Assembly (NCBI RefSeq): GCF_003600685.1 | Contig: NZ_CP032084.1 | Location: 5,208,001-5,272,000 of the forward strand | Source of the DNA: Achromobacter sp. B7 | Lineage (GTDB): Bacteria > Pseudomonadota > Gammaproteobacteria > Burkholderiales > Burkholderiaceae_B | Reading direction: 5' to 3' | Length of the DNA: 64,000 nucleotides | In this document: positions 37,358 to 48,189 of the stretch, piece after piece | Layout of the letters: every line of letters begins with the position of its first letter | Numbering within the stretch: the first letter of the stretch is position 1 | The notes under the pieces: generated by a model | Databases searched by the model: none | Seen by the model: only the letters and a program-made list of their open reading frames with translations | What the model was told of the DNA's origin: nothing | Made by a program: the position numbers and the translations under genes

Positions 37358-38130
37358 GCGCCTTGCGTGTTGAAAACCTGGTCAAGCGTTATGGCGGACT
37401 GACGGTCACGGACAACTTGTCGCTGGACGTGCAAGCGGGCGAATTGCATGCGGTGATCGGCCCGAACGGCGCGGGCAAGACCACGCTGATCGGCCAACTT
37501 AGCGGCGAACTTCGCCCCGATGCCGGGCGCGTGCTGCTGGATAACCGCGACATTACCCGCATGCCCGTGCACACGCGGGTGCGCCATGGCCTGGCCCGCT
37601 CGTATCAGATCACCTCGGTGTTCAAGCCGTTCACCGCTTTGGAGAACGTGGCGATGGCAGTGCAGGCGCGGCGTGGCCACAGTTTTCGATTCTTCAAGCC
37701 CGTGCTGGGCACGCCCGCGCTGACGGAGCCGGCCCGCGACGCGCTGGCGCTGGCCGGCTTATCGGCCCGCGCCAACACCCCGGCAGCCGAGCTTGCGCAT
37801 GGCGAACTGCGGCAACTGGAGTTGGCGATGGTGCTGGCGTGCCAGCCGTCGCTGCTGTTGCTGGACGAGCCCATGGCGGGCATGAGCCAACACGAATCCG
37901 AAGCCATGACGCGCCTGCTATTGCAGCTGCGCGGCCGCTACACGATCTTGCTGGTGGAACACGATATGCAAGCCGTCTTCGCGCTGTCAGACCGCATTAC
38001 GGTACTGGTCTACGGCAGCGCGCTGGCTTGCGGCACGGCCGACCAGATCCGCAACGACCCGCACGTGCGCGAATGCTATCTGGGCAGCGAACGCGCCAGC
38101 GCCCGCCGCAAGCAGGAGGCCGCCGCATGA
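37354..38130 (+). CDS. ABC transporter ATP-binding protein, LivG type
   Basis: A 258-residue ATPase. Walker A GPNGAGKTT (about residues 38-46), the Q-loop region, the Walker B LLLLDEPMAGMS and the H-loop VEHDM are present. The signature motif is unusual (AHGELRQLELAM where LSHGEQR is typical), as often seen in LivG. The ATG at 37354 overlaps the LivM stop (ATGA), and its stop overlaps the LivF start, so the three are translationally coupled. Confidence 0.9.
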   Translation: MSALRVENLVKRYGGLTVTDNLSLDVQAGELHAVIGPNGAGKTTLIGQLSGELRPDAGRVLLDNRDITRMPVHTRVRHGLARSYQITSVFKPFTALENVAMAVQARRGHSFRFFKPVLGTPALTEPARDALALAGLSARANTPAAELAHGELRQLELAMVLACQPSLLLLDEPMAGMSQHESEAMTRLLLQLRGRYTILLVEHDMQAVFALSDRITVLVYGSALACGTADQIRNDPHVRECYLGSERASARRKQEAAA

Positions 38131-38837
38131 GCCCCCTGCTATCGCTGCGCGGCGTGACGGCGCACTATGGCGCCAGCCAGGCACTGTTCGGCATCGACCT
38201 GGACATTGGGCCGGGCCAATTCGTGACGCTGCTGGGCCGCAACGGCATGGGCAAGTCCACCACCGTGAAAACCGTGATGGGCCTGGCGCGCGCCACCACG
38301 GGCAGCATTGTTTTTGATGGCCAGGACATCAGCCGGCTGCCGTCCTACAAGGTGGCGCAATGCGGCATCGGACTGGTGCCCGAAGGGCGGCATATCTTCC
38401 CGAACTTGTCCGTGCGCGAAAACCTGATTGCCACCGCGCACAACCGCCAGGGCCTGGCGCAACCGTGGTCGTTGGACCGCGTGTACGCGCTGTTTCCGCG
38501 CTTGGCCGAACGCGCGCGGCATCTGGGCAGCCATTTGTCCGGCGGCGAACAACAGATGCTGGCAATCGGGCGGGCGCTGTTGACCAACCCGCGCTTGCTG
38601 ATTCTCGATGAAGCCACCGAAGGGCTGGCGCCCGTGGTGCGCGAAGAAATCTGGCAGGCGCTGGACAGCCTGAAGCAGACCGGGCTGGCCGTGCTGTGCA
38701 TCGACAAGAACCTGGAGCCGCTGCTGGCCACCGCCGACCATCACGCCATTGTCGAAAAGGGGCGCGTGGCGTGGACGGGATCATCGCAAGCGTTTCTGGA
38801 TGACGAGCCCCGGCTGTTGCAGTACCTGGGGGTGTAG
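38127..38837 (+). CDS. ABC transporter ATP-binding protein, LivF type
   Basis: A 236-residue ATPase pairing with LivG. Walker A GRNGMGKST, GLVPEGRHIFPNLSVRENL (the LivF marker), the signature LSGGEQQMLAIGRAL and Walker B LLILDEATEGLAP are intact. The H-loop position has IDKNLEPLLATAD rather than the usual EQN-type motif, a small deviation. It is the last gene of the plus-strand operon and meets the convergent Ldh-type gene after 10 bp with no visible terminator. Confidence 0.9.
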   Translation: MSPLLSLRGVTAHYGASQALFGIDLDIGPGQFVTLLGRNGMGKSTTVKTVMGLARATTGSIVFDGQDISRLPSYKVAQCGIGLVPEGRHIFPNLSVRENLIATAHNRQGLAQPWSLDRVYALFPRLAERARHLGSHLSGGEQQMLAIGRALLTNPRLLILDEATEGLAPVVREEIWQALDSLKQTGLAVLCIDKNLEPLLATADHHAIVEKGRVAWTGSSQAFLDDEPRLLQYLGV

Positions 38838-38847
38838 GTCCGCTTGC

Positions 38848-39900
38848 TCAGACACGTTGCGCGGGCAGCGGCACGCCCAGGCGCAGGCTCCAATCCTGCA
38901 TCTGCGCCCACAAGGCGGGCGGCACGGGAATGCCGTCTTGCCGGCGCGCGGCCTCGGCCGCCGCTTCAGGGTCGCCCGGCATGCGCGGCGCGCCCGGTTG
39001 CGCCGAGAGTTCCATCGCCATTGCCGCCACCACGCCCGCCAGCGCCGCGCCGCCCGCGAAGCGATCCGGATCGATCACGATAAAGAACGCACCCAGCTCG
39101 CGCGGGCGCTGCAATTGTTCATACATGGGCGAGATATGCGGGCCGAACGGGTTGCCGTTCAACGGGCCGCACAGCAGCTCGATCATCATCGCCAGGCCGT
39201 AGCCCTTGTAGCCGTATTCTTCGCCGCCCAACGGCCGCAGGGCGCGCACGGCGTCTGCGTCCGTGCAATCCCGCCCGGCGGCATCAAGCGCCACCCCGGG
39301 CGGCAACGCCACGCCATCGCGGCGCGCGTTCATGACGCGGTTCCACGGAATGGCGGTGGTTGCCATGTCCAGACACAAGGGCTGCGCGCCTGCGCGCGGA
39401 AACGCCAGCGATATCGGGTTGGTGCCAAAGAACGGCTGATGGCCGCCATGCGGCGCGGCAATCGAATCCGAATGGGTGAACGCAATGCCGATCAAACCTT
39501 GCCGTGCCGCCGCGCGGCTGTACAAGCCGACGGCGCCGCAATGCGAAGAATCGCTGACGCCCACGGCGGCGATGCCCGCTTCGCCCGCCAGCTCAATGGC
39601 CAGCGCGTTGGCCCGGTGCGCCACGATGATGCCCTGCCCTTGCCCGCCGTGCAGCTGCGCCGTGCCGGGCCCGGTCCGGTCGATGCGAATGGCGGGGCGC
39701 GGCACGATCGAGCCGTGCGCGACACGGTTCAGGTAGTGCGGCAGCCGGGCGATGCCGTGCGAATCAATGCCCCACAAACTGGTCTGCGCCAAGCTGGCCA
39801 CCAGGCTGCGCGCGTCTTCATCGCTGAAACCTTGTGCGTGCAGGCAGGCGCTGCCCCAGCGTTCCCATTCATCGGCATCCACTCGGCTTTGCCCAGACAT
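38848..39900 (-). CDS. Ldh-family (malate/L-lactate/ureidoglycolate dehydrogenase type) oxidoreductase
   Basis: A 350-residue NAD(P)-dependent dehydrogenase of the malate/L-sulfolactate/ureidoglycolate family, distinct from classical LDH. The catalytic region SLWGIDSHGIARLPHYLNRV, SDSSHCGAVGLYSRAA, the FFGTNPISLAFP block and GYKGYGLAMMIELLCGPL are characteristic. GGAG lies 9-12 bases before the ATG. It is the last of nine co-oriented genes. It may oxidise the hydroxy acid released by the FAH-family hydrolase (lactate, glycerate or glycolate) or reduce a keto acid; the sequence does not decide. Confidence 0.85.
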   Translation of the reverse strand: MSGQSRVDADEWERWGSACLHAQGFSDEDARSLVASLAQTSLWGIDSHGIARLPHYLNRVAHGSIVPRPAIRIDRTGPGTAQLHGGQGQGIIVAHRANALAIELAGEAGIAAVGVSDSSHCGAVGLYSRAAARQGLIGIAFTHSDSIAAPHGGHQPFFGTNPISLAFPRAGAQPLCLDMATTAIPWNRVMNARRDGVALPPGVALDAAGRDCTDADAVRALRPLGGEEYGYKGYGLAMMIELLCGPLNGNPFGPHISPMYEQLQRPRELGAFFIVIDPDRFAGGAALAGVVAAMAMELSAQPGAPRMPGDPEAAAEAARRQDGIPVPPALWAQMQDWSLRLGVPLPAQRV

Positions 39901-39912
39901 GCGGCGCTCTCC

Positions 39913-41433
39913 TCAGGTAGCGGCTTGCACGGCGTACAGCACGCCATGCTGGCGCAGGTTTTCCAGATGCGTGCTTAGCGCGGCCACGAAGTCGGGCACG
40001 CGGCCCAGGTTGCCGAACACCGGCTTGTATCCCGCCAGCACCATCGCGCGGCGGTGCGCCGATTGCGCGGGCGCGGACGCGCGGGCGGCGACCTCGGCGC
40101 GCGACAGCAGCTTGGCAAGCCGCGCGGCCAGCGGGTCGTCGATGGCGTAGCGCCCGCCTTGCTCGTCCTCGCCACGCAGATAATGCAGCCACGCGGCCAC
40201 TGCCAGGGATAGGCGCTGGATGTCGTCGCCCGCGCGCAAGCGGTCGCGTATGGTTTCCAGCAGCCGCTGCGGGATTTTTTGCGAGCCGTCCATCGCCACT
40301 TGCGGGATCGGATGCGGCAGCGCGGGGTTGGCGACCCGTTCCAGGAAGCGGCGGCGGTATTCCTCCAGCCCGCCGTCCGGAATGCCCTTCAACGTAGGCG
40401 CGATTTCCAGCCGCATCATGGCATCCACGAACGCATGCAGCGCGGGCGTCTGCACGGACTCGCTGATCGTCCGGTGCCCCAGCAGCGCGCCCAGGTAGGC
40501 GAAAACGGAATGCGGGCCGTTCACCATTCGCAGCTTCAAGCGTTCGTAGGGCGCGGCGTTACGCACGAAGGTGGCGCCGCCCTGCGTTTCCCAAGCCGGA
40601 CGGCCGGCGGCGAACTTGTCTTCGATCACCCAATTCAGATAGGGCTCGCCCACCACGGGCCAGGCGTCTTGCACGCCGAGCTTGTCCGCGATGCGCCGAC
40701 GGTCATCGTCATCCGTGCCCGGCACGATGCGGTCCACCATGGAATTGGGAAAGGTGCAGTGCTTGTCGATCCAGCCGGTCAGCGCGACGTCCACGCGCAG
40801 CGCAAAGGCCAGCACCAGGTTGCGCAGCAGGTCGCCGTTGCCGCGCAGGTTGTCGCACGACATCAGCGTGACGGGCGGCAAGCCGCGCTCGCGGCGCAGC
40901 GCCAGGCCATGGACCAGAATGCCGATGGTGCTGCGCGGACGATGCGGGTTTTCAAGGTCGTGCAGGATGTCGGGATCGTCCCAGCGCAGATGGCCCGTGG
41001 CCGGCTCGTGGCTGTAGCCCTTTTCGGTCACGGTCAGGCTGACGATGCGGGTCTGCGGATACGCAATCCGCTCAAGCACGGCGTTGGGGTCTTCTTCGGC
41101 CACCATCACGCGCAGCACCGAGCCCACCACGCGCAGTTGCTCGCGCGCCTGGCCGTCGAAGCCGCCGTCGCGCAGGGCCAACGTGTACAAGCCGTCTTGG
41201 GGCGTCAGCGCATCGCGCGTGTCGGGCCGGCGCAACGACACGCCCAGAATGCCCCAGCTAAGATCGCCGCTGGCCTCCATGGCCAGGTCCGTCATCACCG
41301 CCTGATGCGCGCGATGAAAGGCGCCCAAGCCCAGATGCACGATGCCGGGCGTGAGCCGGCTGCGGTCATAGATGGGTTTCTCCACGTCTGCGGGCAGACG
41401 CGGCAACGACTCCGTATTCAAACGCTCAAGCAT
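39913..41433 (-). CDS. Mannitol dehydrogenase-family oxidoreductase (fructuronate reductase-like)
   Basis: A 506-residue long-chain polyol dehydrogenase related to UxuB (fructuronate reductase), mannitol and arabinitol dehydrogenases. The NAD-binding start TPGIVHLGLGAFHRAHQAV, TVTEKGYSH, SCDNLRGNGDLLRN, the catalytic Lys region LKLRMVNGPHSVFAYLG and FPNSMVDRIVPGT are present. I chose the ATG at 41433 because family members begin MxERLN; an ATG at 41463 with AGGTG upstream would add 10 residues. With UxuA (26729-27814) it would convert fructuronate to mannonate to ketodeoxygluconate; oxidation of a sugar alcohol is the alternative. Confidence 0.82.
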   Translation of the reverse strand: MLERLNTESLPRLPADVEKPIYDRSRLTPGIVHLGLGAFHRAHQAVMTDLAMEASGDLSWGILGVSLRRPDTRDALTPQDGLYTLALRDGGFDGQAREQLRVVGSVLRVMVAEEDPNAVLERIAYPQTRIVSLTVTEKGYSHEPATGHLRWDDPDILHDLENPHRPRSTIGILVHGLALRRERGLPPVTLMSCDNLRGNGDLLRNLVLAFALRVDVALTGWIDKHCTFPNSMVDRIVPGTDDDDRRRIADKLGVQDAWPVVGEPYLNWVIEDKFAAGRPAWETQGGATFVRNAAPYERLKLRMVNGPHSVFAYLGALLGHRTISESVQTPALHAFVDAMMRLEIAPTLKGIPDGGLEEYRRRFLERVANPALPHPIPQVAMDGSQKIPQRLLETIRDRLRAGDDIQRLSLAVAAWLHYLRGEDEQGGRYAIDDPLAARLAKLLSRAEVAARASAPAQSAHRRAMVLAGYKPVFGNLGRVPDFVAALSTHLENLRQHGVLYAVQAAT

Positions 41434-41596
41434 GGTTGACCAGGGGCGGAAGGCGCCATGCACCTGTCGGATGACCGGCCAGTCGGCGCGCGGGTGAGGA
41501 TATCCCCAGACACAGAATTGTTCGATGCCCGGACAGTGACAAAATGCAACACCCCATCATCATGATCCTCGTCGCCGGTATCCGCGGGCCGTTCGC

Positions 41597-43132
41597 CTAC
41601 ATCACCGCGCCCAGCTGCCACGGCACGAATTCGTTCTGGCCATAGCCGTGTTCTTCGCTGCGGGTGCGCCGCCCCGAAGCGGTTTGCAGCATCAGCTGGA
41701 AGATGCGTTCGCCCATCTGCGCCACGCTTTGCGCGCCGTCCACCACTTCGCCGCAATTGATGTCGATATCGTCGGACTGGCGCTGCCACAACGCGGTGTT
41801 GGTCGACAGCTTTAACGACGGCGCGGGCGCGCAGCCATACGCCGAGCCGCGCCCGGTGGTAAAGCAGATCAGGTTGGCGCCGCCCGCGACTTGGCCGGTG
41901 GCCGATACGGGGTCATAGCCCGGGGTGTCCATGAACACCAGCCCGCGCGAGCGCACGGGCTCGGCGTATTCGAACACGTCGGTCAGGTTGGTGGTGCCGC
42001 TTTTAGCGATGGCGCCCAACGACTTTTCCAGAATGGTCGTCAGCCCGCCCGCCTTGTTGCCGGCCGACGGGTTGTTGTCCATCTCGGCATCATTGCGGGC
42101 GCAGTAGTCTTCCCACCAGCGCACGCGCGCCAGCAGTTTGTCGGCCACGGCCGGGGTTTGCGCGCGACGCGTCAGCAAGTGTTCGCCCCCGTAGATCTCG
42201 GGCGTTTCCGACAGGATGGCGGTGCCGCCGTGGCGCACCAGCAGATCCACCGCGGCGCCCAGCGCGGGGTTGGCGCTGATGCCCGAATAGCCGTCGGAGC
42301 CGCCGCATTGCAGGCCCACCGTCAGATGGCTGGCCGGCACGGGCTGGCGCTGCACCTGGTTGGCCTGCTCCAGCATACGTTCCACCAGTTCGATGCCGCG
42401 CGCCACCGTCTTGCGCGTGCCGCCTGTGTCCTGAATATTGAAGGTGTGCAGCAGGCCGCTTTCACGCAGGCCCTCTTGTTCCATCAGGCCGCCGATCTGG
42501 TTGGTTTCACAGCCCAGCCCCACCACCATCAGCCCGCCGAAGTTGGCATGGCGTGCATAGCCGCCCAGGGTCCGGCGCAGCACCTTCAAGGGTTCGCCCT
42601 CGCTGCCGGTGGCGCAGCCCGCGCCGTGCGTCAGCGCCACCACGCCGTCCACGTTCGGACAGGCGGCCAGCGCATCGGGATGGATGTCGCGGCGGAAGTG
42701 GTCGGCGATGGCGCGCGCCACCGTGGCCGAACAGTTCACGCTGGTCAGGATGCCGATGTAATTGCGCGTGGCGATGCGGCCGTCGGCGCGCACGATGCCA
42801 TCGAAGGTGGCGGGTTCGGCCACGTACTCGGTGGGGTGTGCGCCCTGCCCCACGGCGTAGTCGCGCTGAAACGCCGAGAATTCCAGGTTCTGCGTGTGGA
42901 CGTGCTGCCCGGCCGCAATGGGCTGGCGCGCCACGCCGATGATCTGGTTGTACCGGCGCACCGGCTCGCCCGCCGCGATGGCGCGTACGGCCACCTTGTG
43001 GCCGGGCGGCACCAGCCCTTGCACCGTCACCCCTTCGCTTTCCAGCCGCGTGCCGCTGACCAGCTGGCGCCGGGCGATCACCACGTTATCCGCCGGGTGG
43101 ATGCGTATGACGGCCGTATCGTTGTGGGACAT
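41597..43132 (-). CDS. UxaA/GarD-family sugar-acid dehydratase (altronate dehydratase-like)
   Basis: A 511-residue hydro-lyase with an N-terminal SAF domain (about residues 1-95: IRIHPADNVVIARRQL, VPPGHKVAV) and the C-terminal UxaA domain (RNYIGILTSVNCSATVARAIADHF, THGAGCATGSEG, GLGCETNQI, GLQCGGSDGYSGISANPA). Conserved cysteines in THGAGC, GLGC and LQCGG are all present. Family members dehydrate altronate, galactarate or related aldonates to 2-keto-3-deoxy acids with Fe(II). In this operon with an SDR and a FAH-family hydrolase, a hexonate, pentonate or deoxyhexonate substrate is plausible. Confidence 0.87.
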   Translation of the reverse strand: MSHNDTAVIRIHPADNVVIARRQLVSGTRLESEGVTVQGLVPPGHKVAVRAIAAGEPVRRYNQIIGVARQPIAAGQHVHTQNLEFSAFQRDYAVGQGAHPTEYVAEPATFDGIVRADGRIATRNYIGILTSVNCSATVARAIADHFRRDIHPDALAACPNVDGVVALTHGAGCATGSEGEPLKVLRRTLGGYARHANFGGLMVVGLGCETNQIGGLMEQEGLRESGLLHTFNIQDTGGTRKTVARGIELVERMLEQANQVQRQPVPASHLTVGLQCGGSDGYSGISANPALGAAVDLLVRHGGTAILSETPEIYGGEHLLTRRAQTPAVADKLLARVRWWEDYCARNDAEMDNNPSAGNKAGGLTTILEKSLGAIAKSGTTNLTDVFEYAEPVRSRGLVFMDTPGYDPVSATGQVAGGANLICFTTGRGSAYGCAPAPSLKLSTNTALWQRQSDDIDINCGEVVDGAQSVAQMGERIFQLMLQTASGRRTRSEEHGYGQNEFVPWQLGAVM

Positions 43133-43172
43133 GAAGACTCCGGAAAGTAAGGGGTGCGGGGCGGGCGAGCGA

Positions 43173-44039
43173 TCAGCCGTCGATCAAGGCCGGGTCCCAG
43201 GCATGCACGCGCTGGCGCTGCTCGCCCAGGCCGGCGATGCCCAGCTTGATGTCGTCGCCCGCCTTCAGGTACACGGGCGCGGGCTTTTGCCCCATGCCCA
43301 CGCCGGGCGGCGTACCGGTGCTGATCAGGTCGCCCGGATACAGCGTCATGAAGCGGCTGACATACGCCACCAGCTGCGCCACGCCAAACACCATGGTGCG
43401 CGTGCTGCCGTTCTGATAGCGCTTGCCGTTCACTTCCAGCCACATCTCCAGGTCTTGCGGGTTGGGGATTTCGTCTGCGGTGGCCAGCCAAGGGCCGATG
43501 GGGCCAAAGGTGTCGCAGCCCTTGCCCTTGTCCCAGGTGCCGCCGCGTTCGATCTGGTATTCGCGTTCGGACACGTCGTTGACCACGCAATAGCCGGCCA
43601 CGTGCTTCATGGCGTCGGCCTCGCTGACGTAGCGCGCCTTTTCGCCGATGACCACGCCCAGCTCGACTTCCCAATCGGTCTTGACGGAATCCTGCGGCAG
43701 CACGACGGGGTCGTTGGGACCGACGACGGCGGACGTGGGCTTCATGAAGATGACGGGCTCGGCCGGCACGGGCAGGCCCGATTCGGCGGCGTGGTCGGCG
43801 TAGTTCAGGCCGATGCAGATGAACTTGCCCATGCCGCTCCAGGGCGGCGCGATGCGGCCCGGGTTGGCCACCAGCGGCAGCGTGGACGCGTCCAGCGCGC
43901 GCAGTTCGGCCAGGCGCGCGGACGTCAGCGTTTGCGCGGTGATGTCGGGCAATACGGAGGACAGGTCTCGCACCTTGCCCTGGTTGTCGATCAGACCGGG
44001 CTTTTCAGAGCCCTTGGGGCCATGGCGCATCAGTTTCAT
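43173..44039 (-). CDS. Fumarylacetoacetate hydrolase-family protein, probable 2,4-diketo-3-deoxy-acid hydrolase
   Basis: A 288-residue FAH-fold C-C hydrolase. Metal ligands are in the ExE motif DWEVELGVVIG and in the following VNDVSEREYQ segment; GLNYADHAAESG and FGPIGPWLATADE are typical of the subgroup that cleaves 2,4-diketo-3-deoxyfuconate/rhamnonate into pyruvate and a hydroxy acid. The SDR gene upstream on the same transcript would supply the diketo substrate. The ribosome-binding site AAGGAA lies just after a run of imperfect 6-7 bp tandem repeats (44056-44115), which separates this gene from the SDR gene. Confidence 0.85.
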   Translation of the reverse strand: MKLMRHGPKGSEKPGLIDNQGKVRDLSSVLPDITAQTLTSARLAELRALDASTLPLVANPGRIAPPWSGMGKFICIGLNYADHAAESGLPVPAEPVIFMKPTSAVVGPNDPVVLPQDSVKTDWEVELGVVIGEKARYVSEADAMKHVAGYCVVNDVSEREYQIERGGTWDKGKGCDTFGPIGPWLATADEIPNPQDLEMWLEVNGKRYQNGSTRTMVFGVAQLVAYVSRFMTLYPGDLISTGTPPGVGMGQKPAPVYLKAGDDIKLGIAGLGEQRQRVHAWDPALIDG

Positions 44040-44055
44040 ATCGGTTCCTTGTTGC

Positions 44056-44115
44056 GGAAATGGAAATAGGAAATGGAAATAGGAAATAGAAATAGGAAAT
44101 AGGAAAGAGGAAATA
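44056..44115. repeat. Imperfect tandem repeat of GGAAATA units
   Basis: About nine consecutive units of 6-7 bases (GGAAAT or GGAAATA, with single-base variants GAAATA and GGAAAGA) fill the 85-bp gap between the SDR and FAH-family genes. On the coding (minus) strand the unit reads TATTTCC. The array ends about 16 bp before the FAH start codon and abuts its ribosome-binding site. Composition differs sharply from the GC-rich surroundings. Confidence 0.9.
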
Positions 44116-44124
44116 GGGAAAGCT

Positions 44125-46295
<2,171 letters not shown>

Positions 46296-46352
46296 GGCAT
46301 GCTCCTGGAAAGGCACTGCAACGTCATAGGGGCCAAGCCCCGGCGTGTCGGA

Positions 46353-46997
46353 TCAATCCTGCGACTCGTAGGCCGCGGGATTTTCCAGGATGGAATAGCC
46401 TTGTCGCCAGTTCTGCACGGACACCTGCATCGACCGCACGAACATCATGGCAAAGCCCGCCAGGGCCAGCCAGTACACATAGGACTTGTTCCAGAACAGC
46501 GTGGTCATGGGCTCGTCGCCCACCAGCACGATGTAGCGATACGTGAGCCACACGGCATAGCCGAAGAACACGGTGCGCAGGATGTCGATGACGGTGGCCA
46601 GCACGCGCCCCACCGGCTTGGGCAGGTAGCGGTAAAGGAAGTCGACCTGAATGTGGCGGCAGGCGCGCACGCACATGGCGGCGCCCAGGAACACCACGCC
46701 GATCAGGCAGTACACCGCCAATTCCTCGGTCCACGCGAAGGAATCGTTCAACACGTAGCGGGAAAAAAATTGCAGGAAGACCAGGCCGGACATTACCCAG
46801 AAAATGCCCAGGCAGATCCAGTCTTCCGGCTGATAGCCTGCCAGGCTGACTTCGTGCTGGTCGGCCTCTTCGAAGCTATGGACGATGTCGTCCACGCTGG
46901 TCTGGTGCGGGCCGGAAGATGACGTTGCGTGGCTGTGCGGCGGCGTCGGGCCGTGGCTTACGGCCGCCATCGGCGCCGCTTTCGCGTTGGAGTGCAT
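46353..46997 (-). CDS. TRAP transporter small permease (DctQ type)
   Basis: A 214-residue protein with four membrane helices (YQPEDWICLGIFWVMSGLVFLQFFSRYV, then FAWTEELAVYCLIGVVFLGAAMCV with the family motif, and two more) that supports the large permease. An unusual polar N-terminal extension of about 45 residues, rich in His, Ser and Pro, precedes the first helix. It is encoded between the receptor and the large permease in the usual P-Q-M order. Confidence 0.9.
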   Translation of the reverse strand: MHSNAKAAPMAAVSHGPTPPHSHATSSSGPHQTSVDDIVHSFEEADQHEVSLAGYQPEDWICLGIFWVMSGLVFLQFFSRYVLNDSFAWTEELAVYCLIGVVFLGAAMCVRACRHIQVDFLYRYLPKPVGRVLATVIDILRTVFFGYAVWLTYRYIVLVGDEPMTTLFWNKSYVYWLALAGFAMMFVRSMQVSVQNWRQGYSILENPAAYESQD

Positions 46998-47081
46998 GAC
47001 GTTCCCCTGATCGGAATGGGTAAGGTGGGGCGGGCCGGCAAGGCCCGCCCACGCGGGCGCTTACCGGGGGCCTACCCGGAC

Positions 47082-48056
47082 TTACTTCACCGCCTGGATC
47101 TTTTCCCAATCCGATTTCTGATAGCCGTACTGCTCGAACGGCACCTTCTCCAGCACGGTCTTGCGGAAGTCGTCGATGTTGACTTCGGCCACGTTCAGAC
47201 CGCGTTTCTTGAACACTTCAACCATCTTCTTTTCGCTGGCGGCCACTTCGGCCGACGCCTTTTCGGCCGCCTGCTGCGAGACCTCGGCGAAGATCTTCTT
47301 GTCTTCGTCGGACAGGCTCTTCCACAGCTTGCCCGAGATCACCGTGTTCAGGTGATCGACGATGTGGCCGGTCAGCACGATGTTCTTCTGCACCTCGTAG
47401 AACTTCTTGGCTTCGATGGTGGTCAGCGGGTTCTCCTGCGCTTCCACGGTGCCGTTCTGCAAGGCCAGGTAGACCTCGGCGAATGCAATGGGCGCGGTGT
47501 TGGCGCCACAGGCACGCGGCATGGCCAGGTAGGCGGCCACGTCGGGCACGCGGATCTTCATGCCCTTCATTTCAGAGCACTTGGTGAAGGCGCGGTTGGA
47601 CGTGGTCTGGCGCGTGCCGTAGTAGGTGGTGGCGACGATGTGGTTGCCGCTTTTCTGGTCGTAGCCGCCCGTCAGCTCTTTGTAGATGTCGCTTTTGGTG
47701 TAGGCGATCAGGTGCTCGGGGTTGCGGAAGGTGTAGGGGTAGTAGGTGACGCCGATGCGCGGGAAGCTCTTGGCGGCGAAGCTGGAGCCGGAAATGATCA
47801 TGTCCACCGTGCCCAGGGTGAGGCCCTGGTTGATGTCGTTTTCCTTGCCCAGCTGAGAGGCGGGATAGACGTCGATGTGATAGCGGCCGTTGGTGCGTTT
47901 TTCGATTTCCTGAGCCGCCCACACCGACGAGGTATGGAAGGGTTCGGACGTCTCGTACACATGCGCCCATTTCAACTTGGTTTGCGCCAGCGCGCTGCCA
48001 CTGACGGCCAGCGCGACGGCGGCAAACAGCACTTTGATAGCGTTGCCTTTATTCAT
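47082..48056 (-). CDS. TRAP transporter substrate-binding protein (DctP type)
   Basis: A 324-residue periplasmic receptor. The signal peptide ends SALA; then KLKWAHVYETSEPFHTSSVWAAQEIEKRTNGRYHIDVYPASQLGKENDINQGL is the classic DctP start. The ligand-carboxylate arginine lies in MKGMKIRVPDVAAY, and QNGTVEAQENPLTTIEAKKFYEVQKNIVLTGHI follows. It is the first transporter gene after the regulator. A hexonate, uronate or similar acid is the expected ligand from context. Confidence 0.93.
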   Translation of the reverse strand: MNKGNAIKVLFAAVALAVSGSALAQTKLKWAHVYETSEPFHTSSVWAAQEIEKRTNGRYHIDVYPASQLGKENDINQGLTLGTVDMIISGSSFAAKSFPRIGVTYYPYTFRNPEHLIAYTKSDIYKELTGGYDQKSGNHIVATTYYGTRQTTSNRAFTKCSEMKGMKIRVPDVAAYLAMPRACGANTAPIAFAEVYLALQNGTVEAQENPLTTIEAKKFYEVQKNIVLTGHIVDHLNTVISGKLWKSLSDEDKKIFAEVSQQAAEKASAEVAASEKKMVEVFKKRGLNVAEVNIDDFRKTVLEKVPFEQYGYQKSDWEKIQAVK

Positions 48057-48189
48057 GTTGTCTCCTCTCTTTGAGGTAGCGGGCGCGGCGCAGGATGGGG
48101 TGGCCGACCCGCCTTATGTTTCACATCGGAATTTCACATACGTGGTGCACCTTGGTACTGCGACTGCGACTGTGAGAACCCCGGTGGCG

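Noticed and set aside
48057..48189. FadR-type operators (TTGGTA-like half-sites) near the FadR gene
   Set aside because: Half-sites near 48151 and 48963 exist, but no convincing palindrome of the GntR type is formed. Mentioned only in the regulator entry.
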